Source: Riptortus pedestris (taxonomy: Eukaryota > Arthropoda > Insecta > Hemiptera > Alydidae). From it: a stretch of 64,000 nucleotides of DNA. The stretch lies in contig CM032233.1 of assembly GCA_019009955.1 (NCBI GenBank), positions 61,352,001-61,416,000 of the forward strand, in the 5' to 3' direction. Below the pieces are notes generated by a model, which saw nothing but the letters and a program-made list of their open reading frames with translations, did no database searches and was not told the DNA's origin. Below, in pieces: positions 26,742 through 40,000 of the stretch. The position numbers and the translations under genes are program-made. Position 1 is the first letter of the stretch; every line of letters begins with the position of its first letter.

Positions 26742-26935
26742 CTGCGAAATGTGGACGAGACCTGAGGGACTCGCATCCAGTCTGAGTTTAGAAGCAGAAT
26801 TGGAAGGAAGACGAGACCAAGACTAAATTAAATATACCAGAATTGGAAGGAGTGAGCAAGTTATTGATGTTGGATCACATACGTTCGAGAGGGCAGCCCG
26901 CTTCCTTACGGGCTGAAATGAAATGTGGTTTTTAA
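26742..26935 (+). pseudogene. LINE reverse transcriptase fragment
   Basis: One frame reads IKYTRIGRSEQVIDVGSHTF followed by ERAARFLTG, then a stop and NEM. This fits the segment after the reverse-transcriptase palm in many non-LTR elements, where a '(v)GxhtFExVxxFkYLGsxixexnei' motif precedes the thumb. The surrounding 26740-27280 is richer in G and C than its neighbours and is probably the rest of the same or a related insert, but no further motif is legible. Clade not determined. Confidence 0.5.
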
Positions 26936-28002
26936 AGAAGAAAAAGAGGAGAGCACTGCTAGTCTGGGGAGGAAGACCCTGAAGCGAAATACTTGGTGTT
27001 ATCATTGCCAAACAAATGGTCTTTTCTGGCGAACCTTAGATAATCAAACTCCTGTCACTAGGGCGTGTGGAAAGAATGGAACTAGAGACTGACCATACCA
27101 TAGAGTATTATATGGCAGAAATAGTGAATCCATCCAGGAAATGTAGCTTGATAATATGGATAAGTTATTGGGGAGAAAGACTGGAGATTCGAAATTGGGA
27201 AGCTTGACTGAGACATCTGAAAATCGGTCAATGACGGTGGTGACAGAGAGTAAGATACTTCATGGGATGTAGGGCTTAGAAAATGAGATGCAAGATAATA
27301 TAAGTTCGGCGTTTTTCTTTCACCTTGGAAAAGAATTTAACTCAATTATAACAAAGATCAACAGGAAGGTTCTGGTAATCATGCTATTTCGACCCAGCGA
27401 AAACCTTCATAAGCATCTCAATCATGACCAACATATGTACATAACTGAACGTCTTAGTTCGCTAAGTCTGTCAAGTTGTCGAAGGACTGAACATTCTTTA
27501 AAGTATATGAAACCTGGATATAGGTGGACAATGTACCTTTAGAAAGTATTTATACAGTTATAGACCAATGACCAAAAAAAGAAAAAAAAAACCTATATTG
27601 AGGAGATCATAAACCTTTGTTATTACATGGATCTCGGTCATAAAGCTTGGAAGGCTTTGATAGGCCCCACATGCAGCATAAATGGGCTATACCAAGCCCA
27701 TAATCTTGATCGTCAAATTGTATAGAATGGGTAATACAATTCGACACGAGGTATGAGTATGAGAAATCTACTGTCAGGAATTAGATTAATTTTATGGCTG
27801 CAGGGGTTCTGGGATCCGAAACGGGAGATGTGCAATGCACTGGTTGTTTAAGTGGCGATATAAGTTGAACATGCCAATCATTTATTTTTTAATAAGATTC
27901 CATAATTTGAGTATACTCCTATTTGAATGTCTACTTTAGTAGTTATGCAATACTTATAATTGTTTGAAAATGTCATCTTCTAATGTAAACTTAATATATA
28001 TT
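26936..28002. other. GC-richer unrecognised stretch
   Basis: 26936-27290 and 27640-27850 are richer in G and C than surrounding DNA and read like old transposon sequence. The open frame at 27288-27542 has no domain. A 12-bp direct repeat (TTAATATATATT, 27991-28002) matches 28320-28331 and may bound the hairpin element that follows. Confidence 0.35.
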
Positions 28003-28331
28003 CTGAGTTGGCATTCTGGCAGGTGGAAGTGACTTCTAATGTAGGTAGGATAAAATAATTGGCTACGCTTCCACTATGACAAATGTATTAAAATGGCAGA
28101 GTGCTTTCGATGCAGTGCACCATCGCCAGTGCCCGAAGGTCCTGGATGTTGAGCTGACGGCTCTTGGAGCTGGACTTCAGTCCTCTTTCAGTCCAGCTCC
28201 AAGAGCCAGCCGTCCAGGACTTTCGGGCGCTCGCGATGGTGCACTGCATCGAAAGCACTCTGCCATTTTAATAAATTTGTCATAGTGGAAGCGTAGCCAA
28301 TTATTTTATCCTACCTACATTAATATATATT
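28003..28331. repeat. GC-rich long hairpin (foldback)
   Basis: The left arm 28037-28176 is the reverse complement of the right arm 28190-28322, around a 13-nt loop at 28177-28189. Pairing is very high but not perfect: for example, seven extra bases occur in the left arm near 28147-28160 (GTTGAGCTGACGG versus CGGCTGG) and a few substitutions appear near the loop. The inner part is strikingly GC-rich for this region. The element may be bounded by 12-bp direct repeats TTAATATATATT at 27991-28002 and 28320-28331. An open frame inside (28076-28285) is a by-product of the fold. A transcript would form a stem of about 130 bp. Confidence 0.9.
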
Positions 28332-31300
28332 ACGTCCTCCTTCAAATTAAAAGCATTCTTTGCATGGTTGTACAGCATACATATATTTCGTAAGTGCCAA
28401 GACTGTCATCCAATGAGTTTGGGTACTTAACAGTTTACTTATTTTTTTCAATGTTATAAGTGTATTATGAACTCTGTAAATTTTTAAGCATTTATAGATT
28501 TATCAGTTGAGAAAAAAGTGGGCTGATAAGACATTGCTAACTCGTTGCCAATGTTGGTTTGGTACTGTTTTTAGAGTAATCATCCTCTCGTTCCTTTCAG
28601 GTTTGGATGGACATTGTGGTTTACTCAGTGTTTCAATGGGGGATATCAGCTATTGAGTGTAATCATTGCTCGAATTATGAAATCTATTTACTAATGCCTA
28701 CCGATACTACTTAGTACATAACGAAAATGAGTTTTTTTACAAATATGAAGGTTTTTTTTTCCCTACAGCGTACAATGGCTTAGTGTTATATACATATAAA
28801 TATATTTATATATATAGATATAAATACCGTCCCTCCCACCAATAGATATCAACATATTTGCTTTCAGAGCATCAATTCCATTTCATTGGAACTAATAAGA
28901 CTGACACACAAAACTCTACTATTGAAGTGCAAATATAGTAAAATAGTGCAATAACATTTACTTTAAGATGATTAGGAAGAAGGTAAATAACGTAAAACAC
29001 ATATGATACTCAATGTATTTATTAAAACTGTTCTAGTAAGTTTCAATACTCTTCAATACACATACAACACTTCACTTTATGTAATACACACTTCCTTTCC
29101 GAAGGATGTCGCACAAAGGTTGATAAAACATATGATGGTTTAGAGCAAGGAGATTCATCCTGTCCTATGTTAAAATCAATTTTCGCTTAAAGTGAGGACA
29201 AAATAATTTCTGCCTTAAATAAATACCTACATAATTTAAAACAAGAATTCTTCTTAGTCTAAAATTTTCTAAAATTGCTAAATCGCGTGAAGAATTCAAA
29301 CGTGGATGTTTCATGATTCAAATTGTTGTTCCATGTATTCAATTTACTGGACGAAAACAATTTTCTGGTAGGCGTCTAAAAAGATGATCTAAAGCTTGGC
29401 AATCACTTACATTGATTGATGATTACAATGAATATTATAATTTAATGGCTTCAGCTCTCATTTAATTTCTATGTTCTTCTGAACAATACAATTAACTTAT
29501 TACATTTCTTTTTGAACTAGTACAAATATTTTATTTCCTTCCTGTTTGCTTAATTCAAATATACTCTTCAACAAAAATTACTGATGTTTTCTGGTTAAAA
29601 ATAGAATTATTTATTTGTAAAACGTTATATTACTTTTACCTGTAAATCAAAATAATACAATTTTCTTATTAATTATCATAAGATGGCTCAAATTAAGGGT
29701 TTGCAGGTCTATAGGTGTGGCACATTAATTAGTTTGCTATGCAAATTCCTTACAACCAAATGTTAAAATTGTTGTCATAAAACTGAGTTATTGACCCCAG
29801 GAATAACTTCACAAAATATGCCTGCATCTAGTAGAATAATTTAATTCTTTTTTTTTTTTTTTTTAAATTCATATTTTCAGTACAGGTTCCCTGGGGCATA
29901 TTTCGCGATGAGAAAATATTAACTTCGTACAGTACTTGCTGGGAATCTGAAAGGATTATCAAGACATAAAACCTTCCAGGAGAGTGTTGGGGTAATTAAT
30001 TAAGCACAAATGCATTAAAAAAATTAATTGATATAAATAATTAACAAGAAAATGTATTCATACATATTAGGCTTGAAAATGCTCTTTTTTTCTTTACCAC
30101 GTTTTCTTTAATATACTCTTAATTTTCTTTTTCAATAATAAAAATATTGCTCCAAGAGTACAAAAGGAATAATGATCTAGTCGGTAATTAACTATAGTTT
30201 GAACAAATACTATATTTGATGGGGAGGGTTTCAGACTCACCTATCTTATTTACTCGTTTGGTTTTGAAATTACTGCGCATAAATAAATACAATTTTCAAT
30301 AATGTTTAAGCTTAGTAATAGTAAACATATTATTGATATTCCCAAAAGTTTATTACTGAGTTTTAATGCTTTCAATATGTCCTGTTTGAAATTTTAAAAA
30401 AGTGAAGAACGTTTTTTTTTAAACCTCCTTCGTTTTTCTCATTAAAAAACTACTTCATTCCTAGACCTACATACTTGTCTTCAGTAGTACAAACTTAGAA
30501 ATAATTTACAGCTTGAATATGGGTAAAGTGTAACGCTCAACTGTTGACCATGTGTCATCTTGTGGAATATCCAATCAACTGACCTACTCTGTACAATCCA
30601 ATCACTTGGCTACAATTTATCTTTTTGACTTACTTATATACTCCCAAATCTTTTTATAGACTTCAGATTAAAAATGACCAACAATAATAGGGAAAAAGTG
30701 TACAACCTTTTGAAAATCAAAGACAAAATACCGTTCACTACAGGGTTAAATTAGTGTATTATTAATTTGGAGGACCATGTAATGAAAACTAAAAGGGGTC
30801 AGAGCTAATCGATAATATATTGCAGATATGTGCAAAATGGTGTATTACATTCACAAAACTGGTTTGTGAGAAAGTTGTTCATATTACAAGGTATATTTGT
30901 ATTGACCATAAATCTATGTGTTGTTTCACTGAATTATTTCATATTTTCATAGCAAAATTATGCAGAATTCACACGTGCTGGAATGACCCGCTGATGCCAC
31001 TTCAAATTTTATTACCTATTTCTTCAGAACTTGGAATTTAACTTGGGGATGAGATGTTGAGTGATATATTTTCTTTAAATGAAAATCTCTTAATTAGGAG
31101 TAGGGGGAGGGGGTCAACAACAACAATACGAACAACTCGGTAAAAACACCAGATTGTGAAATATGTGCGAAACGCAAATTGGTACATTCCTCCGTTAGTA
31201 AATTTGGCGATATTACACTTGTCTATCCAATACATAGCAAGAGAGACTTTATTTTACTCTCTCCATAAACCCCTACCTCTCCTGATCTGACTTCGTTCAA

Positions 31301-34000
31301 TAACGGACATGATATTTAATTTTAGTTGAAACTGTCTGGTATATTTATGATAAAATAAAAATTGAAGCCTCTCAGCGTTAATGTCTATTCATGACGTCAC
31401 ACGCATCATTTATTGATTTTGTTGAAGAGACTAATATTGAACAAGTAAAATTTTCTAATTACATTTTATACGTGCGCCCGAAATAATCTTCCTGGCAAGA
31501 TTTGGTTTTTATAATTATAGTTGTTTTTCGTAAATTTAGTTAAGCCCTCATTTAAATTAGATGCCTAATTAATTACTAGTTTTTGAGTCACCCCCTTCAG
31601 TTATTTTATTAACAAATTTCATCATGGTTGTTTGTTCGAAATATATTAAAAACATTTATTCTCATGTTCTCAATTAATATCTAGTAGCCACAATATTTAT
31701 TTTATCTTTACCAAATCCAATACTTAATCGTTTAATGTAAAACTATGTGTTAAGTTCATTAATGAACAGAATCAAGCCAGACGAACTGAGGGTTTAGAGA
31801 GGTAAAATGAGAAATAATAATTATCTCCGTCATTATGGGTTGCATCTGACGTTCATCAAGTTTATTTCCCACAGTTTTCGGCATTTTATCCGTTTTCAGC
31901 ATTTACTAAATCCCCTCTACTACAACTGCGATTTTCACATTCGGGCTATTACATCACCGCATGTCTCACATCCAGCTAAAATTATAAGCCCTTTTCTTTA
32001 AGTGGTCTCTTTAAGGAATAGATATAGGTTAAAATGTGAAACGCGGCCATCTACAGAGATTGACTCCAGCAGGTGGGAAGTCGCTTACTTAATACACGAG
32101 CTTCGTGATGGACGTAGCACAATTATTAGAGAGAATATTATGGTGGAAATTCCTGATATAACGAGGCTCTTTCAAGAGTTTATTATTTGTCTTGTTTACG
32201 TTACAAAAAAAAAATGACTGAAGGTTTCCAGAATCTAACTAAAGGTATCCAGGTTTTCTTTATATTTTGAATTCCTGGAGAATGAACAGTCCACTCCAAT
32301 AAGGAACTGTTGAAACTATCTTAATTTGAGTGGGGTAAAGTTTTCTTTCTTTCAAGTCAAAACAACTTTAGGATTATGCAACTACAAACTGCAATGCCTT
32401 CGCAGACTTTCAAGGCTAAGCCCATATATATCGAGGACTCCTGGTTTTGATCCAGTTATTGTATTTTCTATCAACATTTTATAGTTATTTAGCAAAGGAA
32501 GCCGACCGATTGGATAGCAAATTGTCAATGAAAATATTTAGACCAACGAAAGTACAGTTCTGCCAAAGGTCACTCCAACTAATGAAGTGTGCCACTCATT
32601 GCTCTGAAACAGTGATTTCAAAGCAGAAAATTGAAATGAGTGACAAACGATATGCAGTGTTTGGGCGTGTCAAAGCGCTGTTTTTATCATCCATTCTAAG
32701 TAAATTGTAGGGTTTCACAGAAAATGAAAATATACAGTACACAGAGAAAGTGTAATAACTGCTCCTGAACTAGACAATATAGAATTATCATTGAAAAATA
32801 GTGAGTGGAGTATTTATACTAAGTGCTGTTGATTAATCCAAACACCCACTCTGAGGGAAACATTCAATAAATCCAGCTGAAGGGAGCAAGTTAAAAGTAC
32901 CAGACTTCGGATCAAAGTGATTCACATGGGAATATCTCTTTTTTGATTGGATTCGCTGGAAAGACTCTCGTGAAAAAAAAGCGACTCAAAGTAAGTGACA
33001 TCTAATAAAGTAACAGATACCTACATAAATTTAGAATAGATAGATTTAATGGAGTAATAGATTTAGGTACGCCAAGATGACTTGTGAAAGCTCAGGGATC
33101 ATAAAATGTGTTATGAATAGATAGTTTTAATTCTTTACCACTTTAATACCACGGACGGCTGGCTAATTCATAGAGCACTACTACCGACTTTATAGTTCTG
33201 GTTTTATAAAACAAAAAAAAAACACACACACAATACATCAACATGGCTAAATGTACATAAAACACGTATGCAGGTGAACATTCGACCTAATCTCATTTGT
33301 ATCCTCGTTTAGAAGCTAGCTTATTGAATATAAAAATATGGTTTTAAATGATGAAGTGAATTTACATTATTTTACCCCTTGGGAATTGGCTTCTTGGCTC
33401 GATATTTGTTCTTTCCCTTCAGCCACGCCGAATAAATTTAAAAAAGTAGCAAAAATGTAATGAAAAAGAAATCCTGGTGTTTTCTTCACCATCAAAGTTT
33501 GGAGCATTTGCACTTCTTGTTCTTTTAGTGTTAGGAAAGAACGGAAGCAGACCAATAACTCGTGAGACTGATAGTCTGTTTTACGTATGGTTGTTCAATG
33601 TTGCTTTTTGGATAAAGTACAACTTGACTAGAAGAGCTTAAGTTGTTAATCTCTGTTTCAAAAAGAAATCAAATTTTGATAGAACAAATGAAAATAAGGT
33701 GGTAACCACATCGTAAAACAAATGTGAATTTATTTGTAACTGCATACATAAATCAGTTCGCTTTGAATATGAGTAGTTCCTAATTTCATTAAAATCTATC
33801 GAAGTGCAAGGCCTATAACTAAGAGACAGAAAAATATACGATATGCCAAGCGATCTAAATGAAAAGATTGATTTGGACCTCACTTTTCCCATAACAATGC
33901 TCATGACGATTTCATGCCGCTAATAAAGAAAGAGAAGCTTTAATTAAAATATTACCATATAAATTACATACTCATTTTGCACAGGATTAAATAGTTAAAT
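28332..34000. other. AT-rich non-coding stretch
   Basis: A short segment at about 28646-28660 (GATATCAGCTATTGAG) matches the family A terminus and may be a solo scrap. TA-rich DNA lies at 28785-28825 and a T run at about 29848-29864. Text near 31060-31330 and 31800-31990 (AACCCCTACCTCTCC, CTCCGTCATTATGG) faintly recalls family A. A TGACGTCA palindrome lies at 31392-31399. Open frames at 32002-32217 and 32447-32710 lack recognisable domains. Confidence 0.35.
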
Positions 34001-37000
34001 TTATATTTAAATTTTAACATATATGATAAATTATGAAATATATACATATACAATGAAAAAAATAAGAGACAAAGACGTAGGAAAACCATAGTATGACATT
34101 GAATAAGGGTTTTAAAGTATGGATCAGCCAGTTACTCTTAAAAATTGTTGATTTAATTACTCCATGGGCTGCGATGACCATGCAGCGTCTTGCATATATA
34201 CAAATTTTATGTATTCTATATGTGCATACGTATGTATATAGAAAATTCGAAAATTCTAGCAAAGCATTAAATTTCAGGTCACACCTAAAATATAAATAAA
34301 AATAGTATAACCGATGAACTTATTGCACTCTCAGTCCATCAATAACTGTTATGATACAAACCATACTAGATGGGAATTCTAGATTTAGAGTTAATAAACA
34401 ATAAATACTCCCTATATTCATAAATAAACACTAAAATATTCTTTTACTTCGGTTTTCTTACATTTCCAGAGGTGATCATTGCTGTCCAGGGTAATCCTCA
34501 TTTTGCCAGGATTTGAATTTAAGAAATGATTCACATTTGTCTACAGGACTAAATTTGTTTTGTTTTTCTAAACCCGATAGGGATTCTGGAAGCATGCTTT
34601 ACCACAATTTTCATTTCTTGTATGCTGTAAATTAAAAAACAATGTCATTCTACTCTGTAATTATGTTCTTCAAATTTAAAATAACCCATTCATTTAATAA
34701 CATGACCGCTATTAATATTTAAGAAATGGAAATAATTTGCTTGAAAAGCTATGTTTAATATAAGATAATGTTTAGTGTTTACAATAATAGTCAATTAACA
34801 AGGCTAAAAGTAATTCGATTGCTTTCCCCATCTGTAAAACATTAAAATGTAAGCAAGTGATTAAAAAAGGTTTTTAAAAATAGCACTCCTCCTACTTCTG
34901 CAAACATCATCTCTGAAAAAATTCACCATTAGTATAATCTAAAAAAGCAGGAAATGTTTGACGATATATTGCATTTATATTTTTATAATACACTGCTACT
35001 TTGGTGTGCATTTTGATGAAAACTTCAATGGAATTGGAATAGGACATGGGTTCGCATCAAATAGTTTGTCTAATACAATTAAACAGCAAAAATTTAATTA
35101 TTTAGATTAATTTTAATAGTCCCGGGATTTAGTTGAAAATATTTTATTCCTATAAACGTTTTTTAAGGAGAAATAAGTCAGGACATAAGAGAAACAAATG
35201 TTTTTAATTCAAATAAGTTAATCATTTTTTTTCTTATAGCCCAGAGTTTTTTTTTATTCAAAAAGTTGTCTGTATAGCAGTTCTGTATAGTGTACCAATT
35301 TCACTTTGAAAATCTTTATTTCAACGACGAAAATTTCTATTCTAGGACCTACTCTATTCCTGTAAGAGCGTCCTGATTGAAATACATTAAAAATATTCAA
35401 AACATGTACATATAAAATAAAATAAAAGAAAATTGGTCAGCTTGATAAGTTAATATATAGTACTAATATCAAATTGCATTTATTTTCTTAGAAGGAACTA
35501 CAATGAAGTTACAAAATAACAAAAAAGAAAAAAGAGAAAGCTTCTTTAGAAAAAAACTAAAAAAAAAGAAGACTTTTCCTTTACTGAAAAATATTAAGTC
35601 AAGAGTGTCTGAGTTAATCATTTCTATATTTATTGTATGCAGGGCGTTGTTTAAAAATTAATTGAAAGTTTCATATTTCATAAACCATGGATGTTCAGTA
35701 CTCCAAGTTATATAGAGTCTCATCGCATTTTTTTATTTTAATATTTATGTGCACATTATTTTTATTTTGGTTGGTTTGTTTATGTGATATTCAGTAAAAC
35801 ACCCGTAGGCAAAATAGTTAATTTTTATTCAATTTACTGGCATATTTTATACTCATTATTTTAACTTCATAAACTACTAAAACATCAACCGAGATGAGAA
35901 AGTTTGAAATAAATATATCCATAACACATATATTCTTTACATTTAACTAACCAACTTTAAATTCAGAGTATTGACAGGAAGAATCAAAATTATAATAAAT
36001 TGAAACATATTTAAAATTACATTATTTTATTTTTGACATAAAATATTTTTAAGATATGTCAACAAATTATGCCAATAGATAAACAAGTGATGACCATGTT
36101 ACTTCAAATTTGATAACTTCTTCGAATTCAACGTTTTGCGAGTAATTACCTGCGGTAATTTACTTTGTGTTATTATTTATTATAAATCTATAGGAAAGAA
36201 GAAAATATGTATAAATACGAGTAAAAGGAGTTATGTATACATAAGGAAAATACTTTTTTCACCAGTAAATATTGCTTTTTGTATTTTTATGTGATTGTAG
36301 ACTATTGTGATTTTTTTTTTATACAGCCCGGGAGCTGTAGATGTTGAGATGAGGGTGTAATCATATTTTAGTAAGCTATTTCCAAGAAGCTCAGAGTGTA
36401 AACCATTTTGAGAGAGTCTAATGATCTAATTTTATTTTCAGTCAATGAAACTTATTAATGAAGAAAATTGTTTTATTTTATATATATCCAGCTTTGATGC
36501 CTAATGCTTTAAAAATTAATAAAACAACAATTATACAGTTCATTTAGGGTCACAATTTGGAGAATTAAATATTTTATGAAACCACAAAACCCTTTTCAAA
36601 AGATTTGTAAAAGTTCCTTGAAACAAACTTTAGTAATTATAATGAGATCTAGTAAAATACATTGTTCTGTATTATTTCCTCTCCTTATTCATTTTAGTAC
36701 ATTTATAACCATCATCAATTCGAATAATTATGCCAGGTAGCATTTTTAGTAACACAAACATTACTTAATTAATTGATTAAAAAATTGTTCATCGTGTAAA
36801 ATATGATGAAAGTATAATCTGTACAAAAAAACAAATAGTAATCAAAACAATAATAAAGCTCATTCTAAGATTTAAGAATTACTAATCTAATAATTGCAAG
36901 AGTGTGCTATGCTTATATTTGCTGTTCAAGGCGCGGTGTAAAGTATGTATAATATTAGTGAGAAATGTTTAAATAAGGTCTAATAAAAAATCAAATCAAA

Positions 37001-40000
37001 TGAAATTCAAAAATTTACTTTTCTAAAAATATAGATACATAAAAGAAATTGAGTTCTCAAATATTGTGTTTTATAAGCTGGATTTTTCTGAATTAAAATT
37101 AATGTTTGCTAGTGAAAAATTACAGCATGAATATTCATAGTACTTAACTTCGTAAAAGGAGCACAAAATATCCATGCAAATACAGCCTCTACCTTCTTAA
37201 AAAATCTATGTTTCATGTCAACTTAAAACTAACTAGGATCTATAATATAAATATAGAAAATGATACTAAATGTTTGATACCCAATAATTTATTCATTCTT
37301 AGTTAAAAAAAAAAATAAGTCAAGCAGATATATATTTATTTTTGATTATAATTTTATTATCTTCTCTAAAATTCACTCAAAATCATAGTGGTGACTAAAA
37401 TAGATCAAAATCAGCTCAATTAAAAAAAAGTGAAAAAAAAGAAAGAAAGGTTGGTTTAAAGAATACAATAAAAATGTAATAATTCCTATGTTAATATTTT
37501 TCTTAAATTTAAAATCATAAAAACAATATACAAATGAACCACATAATAATTCGACTGCTTATATTAATGCTTAAATTAGTCTATAATCAGATAGAGCTTA
37601 ATGATAAAATGTAATGTATAAAGAACGAACAAGAATTTAGAAATTGCATTGTCCATTTTTCCCACTCTCTTAGTGTCCATAACTCCTTTAAACATAAGTC
37701 TCCAAAAAATATATAGATTCGATTCAAATAAATATTAGTTTATAACTTCACAACATAAAAATATTTGAAATGTTAAATTATCTTAAACATAAAAAGACTT
37801 CCAGGAATTAAAACTATCATTAATAAATAAATATCAAAATCTATAAAAAAGTGTAGGTTAAATTTCATATTAAAATATAATCATGATAAATATATGACAG
37901 CAAGGGCTGATTGACACCATTATTGATAAATTACCTAAATTTATCTGATGATATTATAACGTCTTTTTATTTTCTAATTTACTCTCAAACAAAAATGTAT
38001 TTAAAACTACCAGTAAACTGCAACAAGTCAGCCCTTACATTAGAATAAGTACATAAAGAAATATTAAAAGAAAATAACAACAACAACATCAACTAGAATT
38101 AGAATTGTAAAAATGAACTTAAAATTGATTAGTGTATAATAACAGTATATGTCTACTGAAGTGGGATTATATTTTTAAGTCTATTTAGAAAATATTCATC
38201 ATAGAATTCTATTAATACATACACAAAGAAATAAGGTAATATTTAATTATGAATGAACGTGCAAATAGTACTGAATATACGTATAATTAAAGGTAAAATT
38301 GAACCAATGTACTTTTTTTATATATCAATTTTTCAAGTTACATTGAATTTAAATAATTTAGAGGAAGTTAAAGTCATCATCAATTATTCGAAGAACTTAA
38401 AAATTATATACATCAATAATAAAGTAATTAAGTGCATAGCTTTTAACATATTCATTCATAACCAGCATATATAAAAATGCAAACACATGTTTACAACATC
38501 GATATCATGCTGAAATAACAACTATATAAGTATATGCACTTTATATTTAGGCAAGGTGCTTTCCAACTGAACCTTAACCTCCAGTAGAGTGAAGAACTTA
38601 ATGATTACTTAGTAGCCAACTGCCTGAGATTAGTGGTAGTGTGACTAATACCATTCAGTAGCTGTTGCTGGAGTCAGAGAATGAAAACATGAACTCGTTT
38701 TGGAGACTTCTCTTAAAAAAATACAATTGCTGCAGTAATACTGATGCTTCTATATTTTCCGAAAGGCTTATGTTCTGAACAAGGAACTTCGTTATGGGTA
38801 AGGAGGAGAAGACTGTTAAGTTTTGCTGTAATGCACAACAAGCTTCCCATCTATGTTATGCCCCGAGATTTTTGGGTATTCCGGCTAAAAGTTTTCTAAC
38901 TATCTACAACAAGAAATATTGAACTGGCTTGGGGCACTACAAATTAAATTAAAATCACTGTTCCACAGCTACTAAAATAGCGTAAGCCCCACTATCACCT
39001 TCAGAATTATTCACTAGCATTGATGAGGCAGTCGGCTACTAATGAAATTTAGTCATTTTACAATTATGAGATTTATCTCTTTTACTTCAGGAAAGGGACA
39101 GAAAACCATTCCCTCGCGGATTCTTACACTCACTCCAGCGCTTTAGTAAATTCTGCGTTTTTTCGTGAATCTGAAGACTGTTCCCTTCTTCACCGGTATT
39201 AGAAGCAAAATTGTGGGTCATGCTAATTAACTATGGTCCATCCCATTGGGAACTATATGAGTGATAAAAGGGTCTATTCTCAAATTCATGAGACAATGGG
39301 AAAGATAACTGGATTGATTAAAGAGGTTAGAAAAAACTGTCAGGTTCTTATCCCACAAGAAGTAGATCTTGTAAGTAATCAATTGCATTACTTGTTTTCA
39401 CATTGCATTTAAATTTGTGCATATACATATATGATAAACGAGACAGACACATATCATATATACAATTAACTACAGTAAGTAGAGAATAGAAATAAAACTC
39501 TAGAATTGAAGCCACTGCCATTAGTTAAAAGTTGTTGCCCGTCACCAAAAAGGACTTCAATCCTAGTCTAAATGATTTAACAGTAAGCATCAAAAGAATG
39601 TGTTTTGACGAGTAAAATAAAATAACTTGGAAGTTATTTCAGGAAGTAAAGTGTGGGTGAGTGCTGTGTGACTGAAGGGAAGTGAAGACTGTTAATGCTG
39701 GAATGTCGTACCAGATAGTGCATTTACAGCTCTCAAAATGAGATATATCAACATTGTAAACGCGCCTCTGGCACCCACTCCAACACTAAGAGCTCGAGAC
39801 TCCGGAGATGTTGCTTACTGTCAGAGGCATCAGCCAGTCAAGAGTGTTAGTTGAATATTTAAAAGTATTTTAGTACTTTAGTTACAAAATGTCCAATGTG
39901 ACTTACTTATGCCTCTACTCGCTCAGGCATAGTACAACACAGAAACAATCTCTGATACCAACAATCAACCCTTCTTTCCTTTTTTCTTTTAAAGCAAAAT

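Noticed and set aside
28076..28285. 69-codon frame within the GC-rich hairpin
   Set aside because: It runs through both arms and the loop, so it is a by-product of the inverted repeat.
32447..32710. 87-codon frame of fairly balanced composition
   Set aside because: No domain, splice context or promoter could be recognised; kept only as an unassigned frame.
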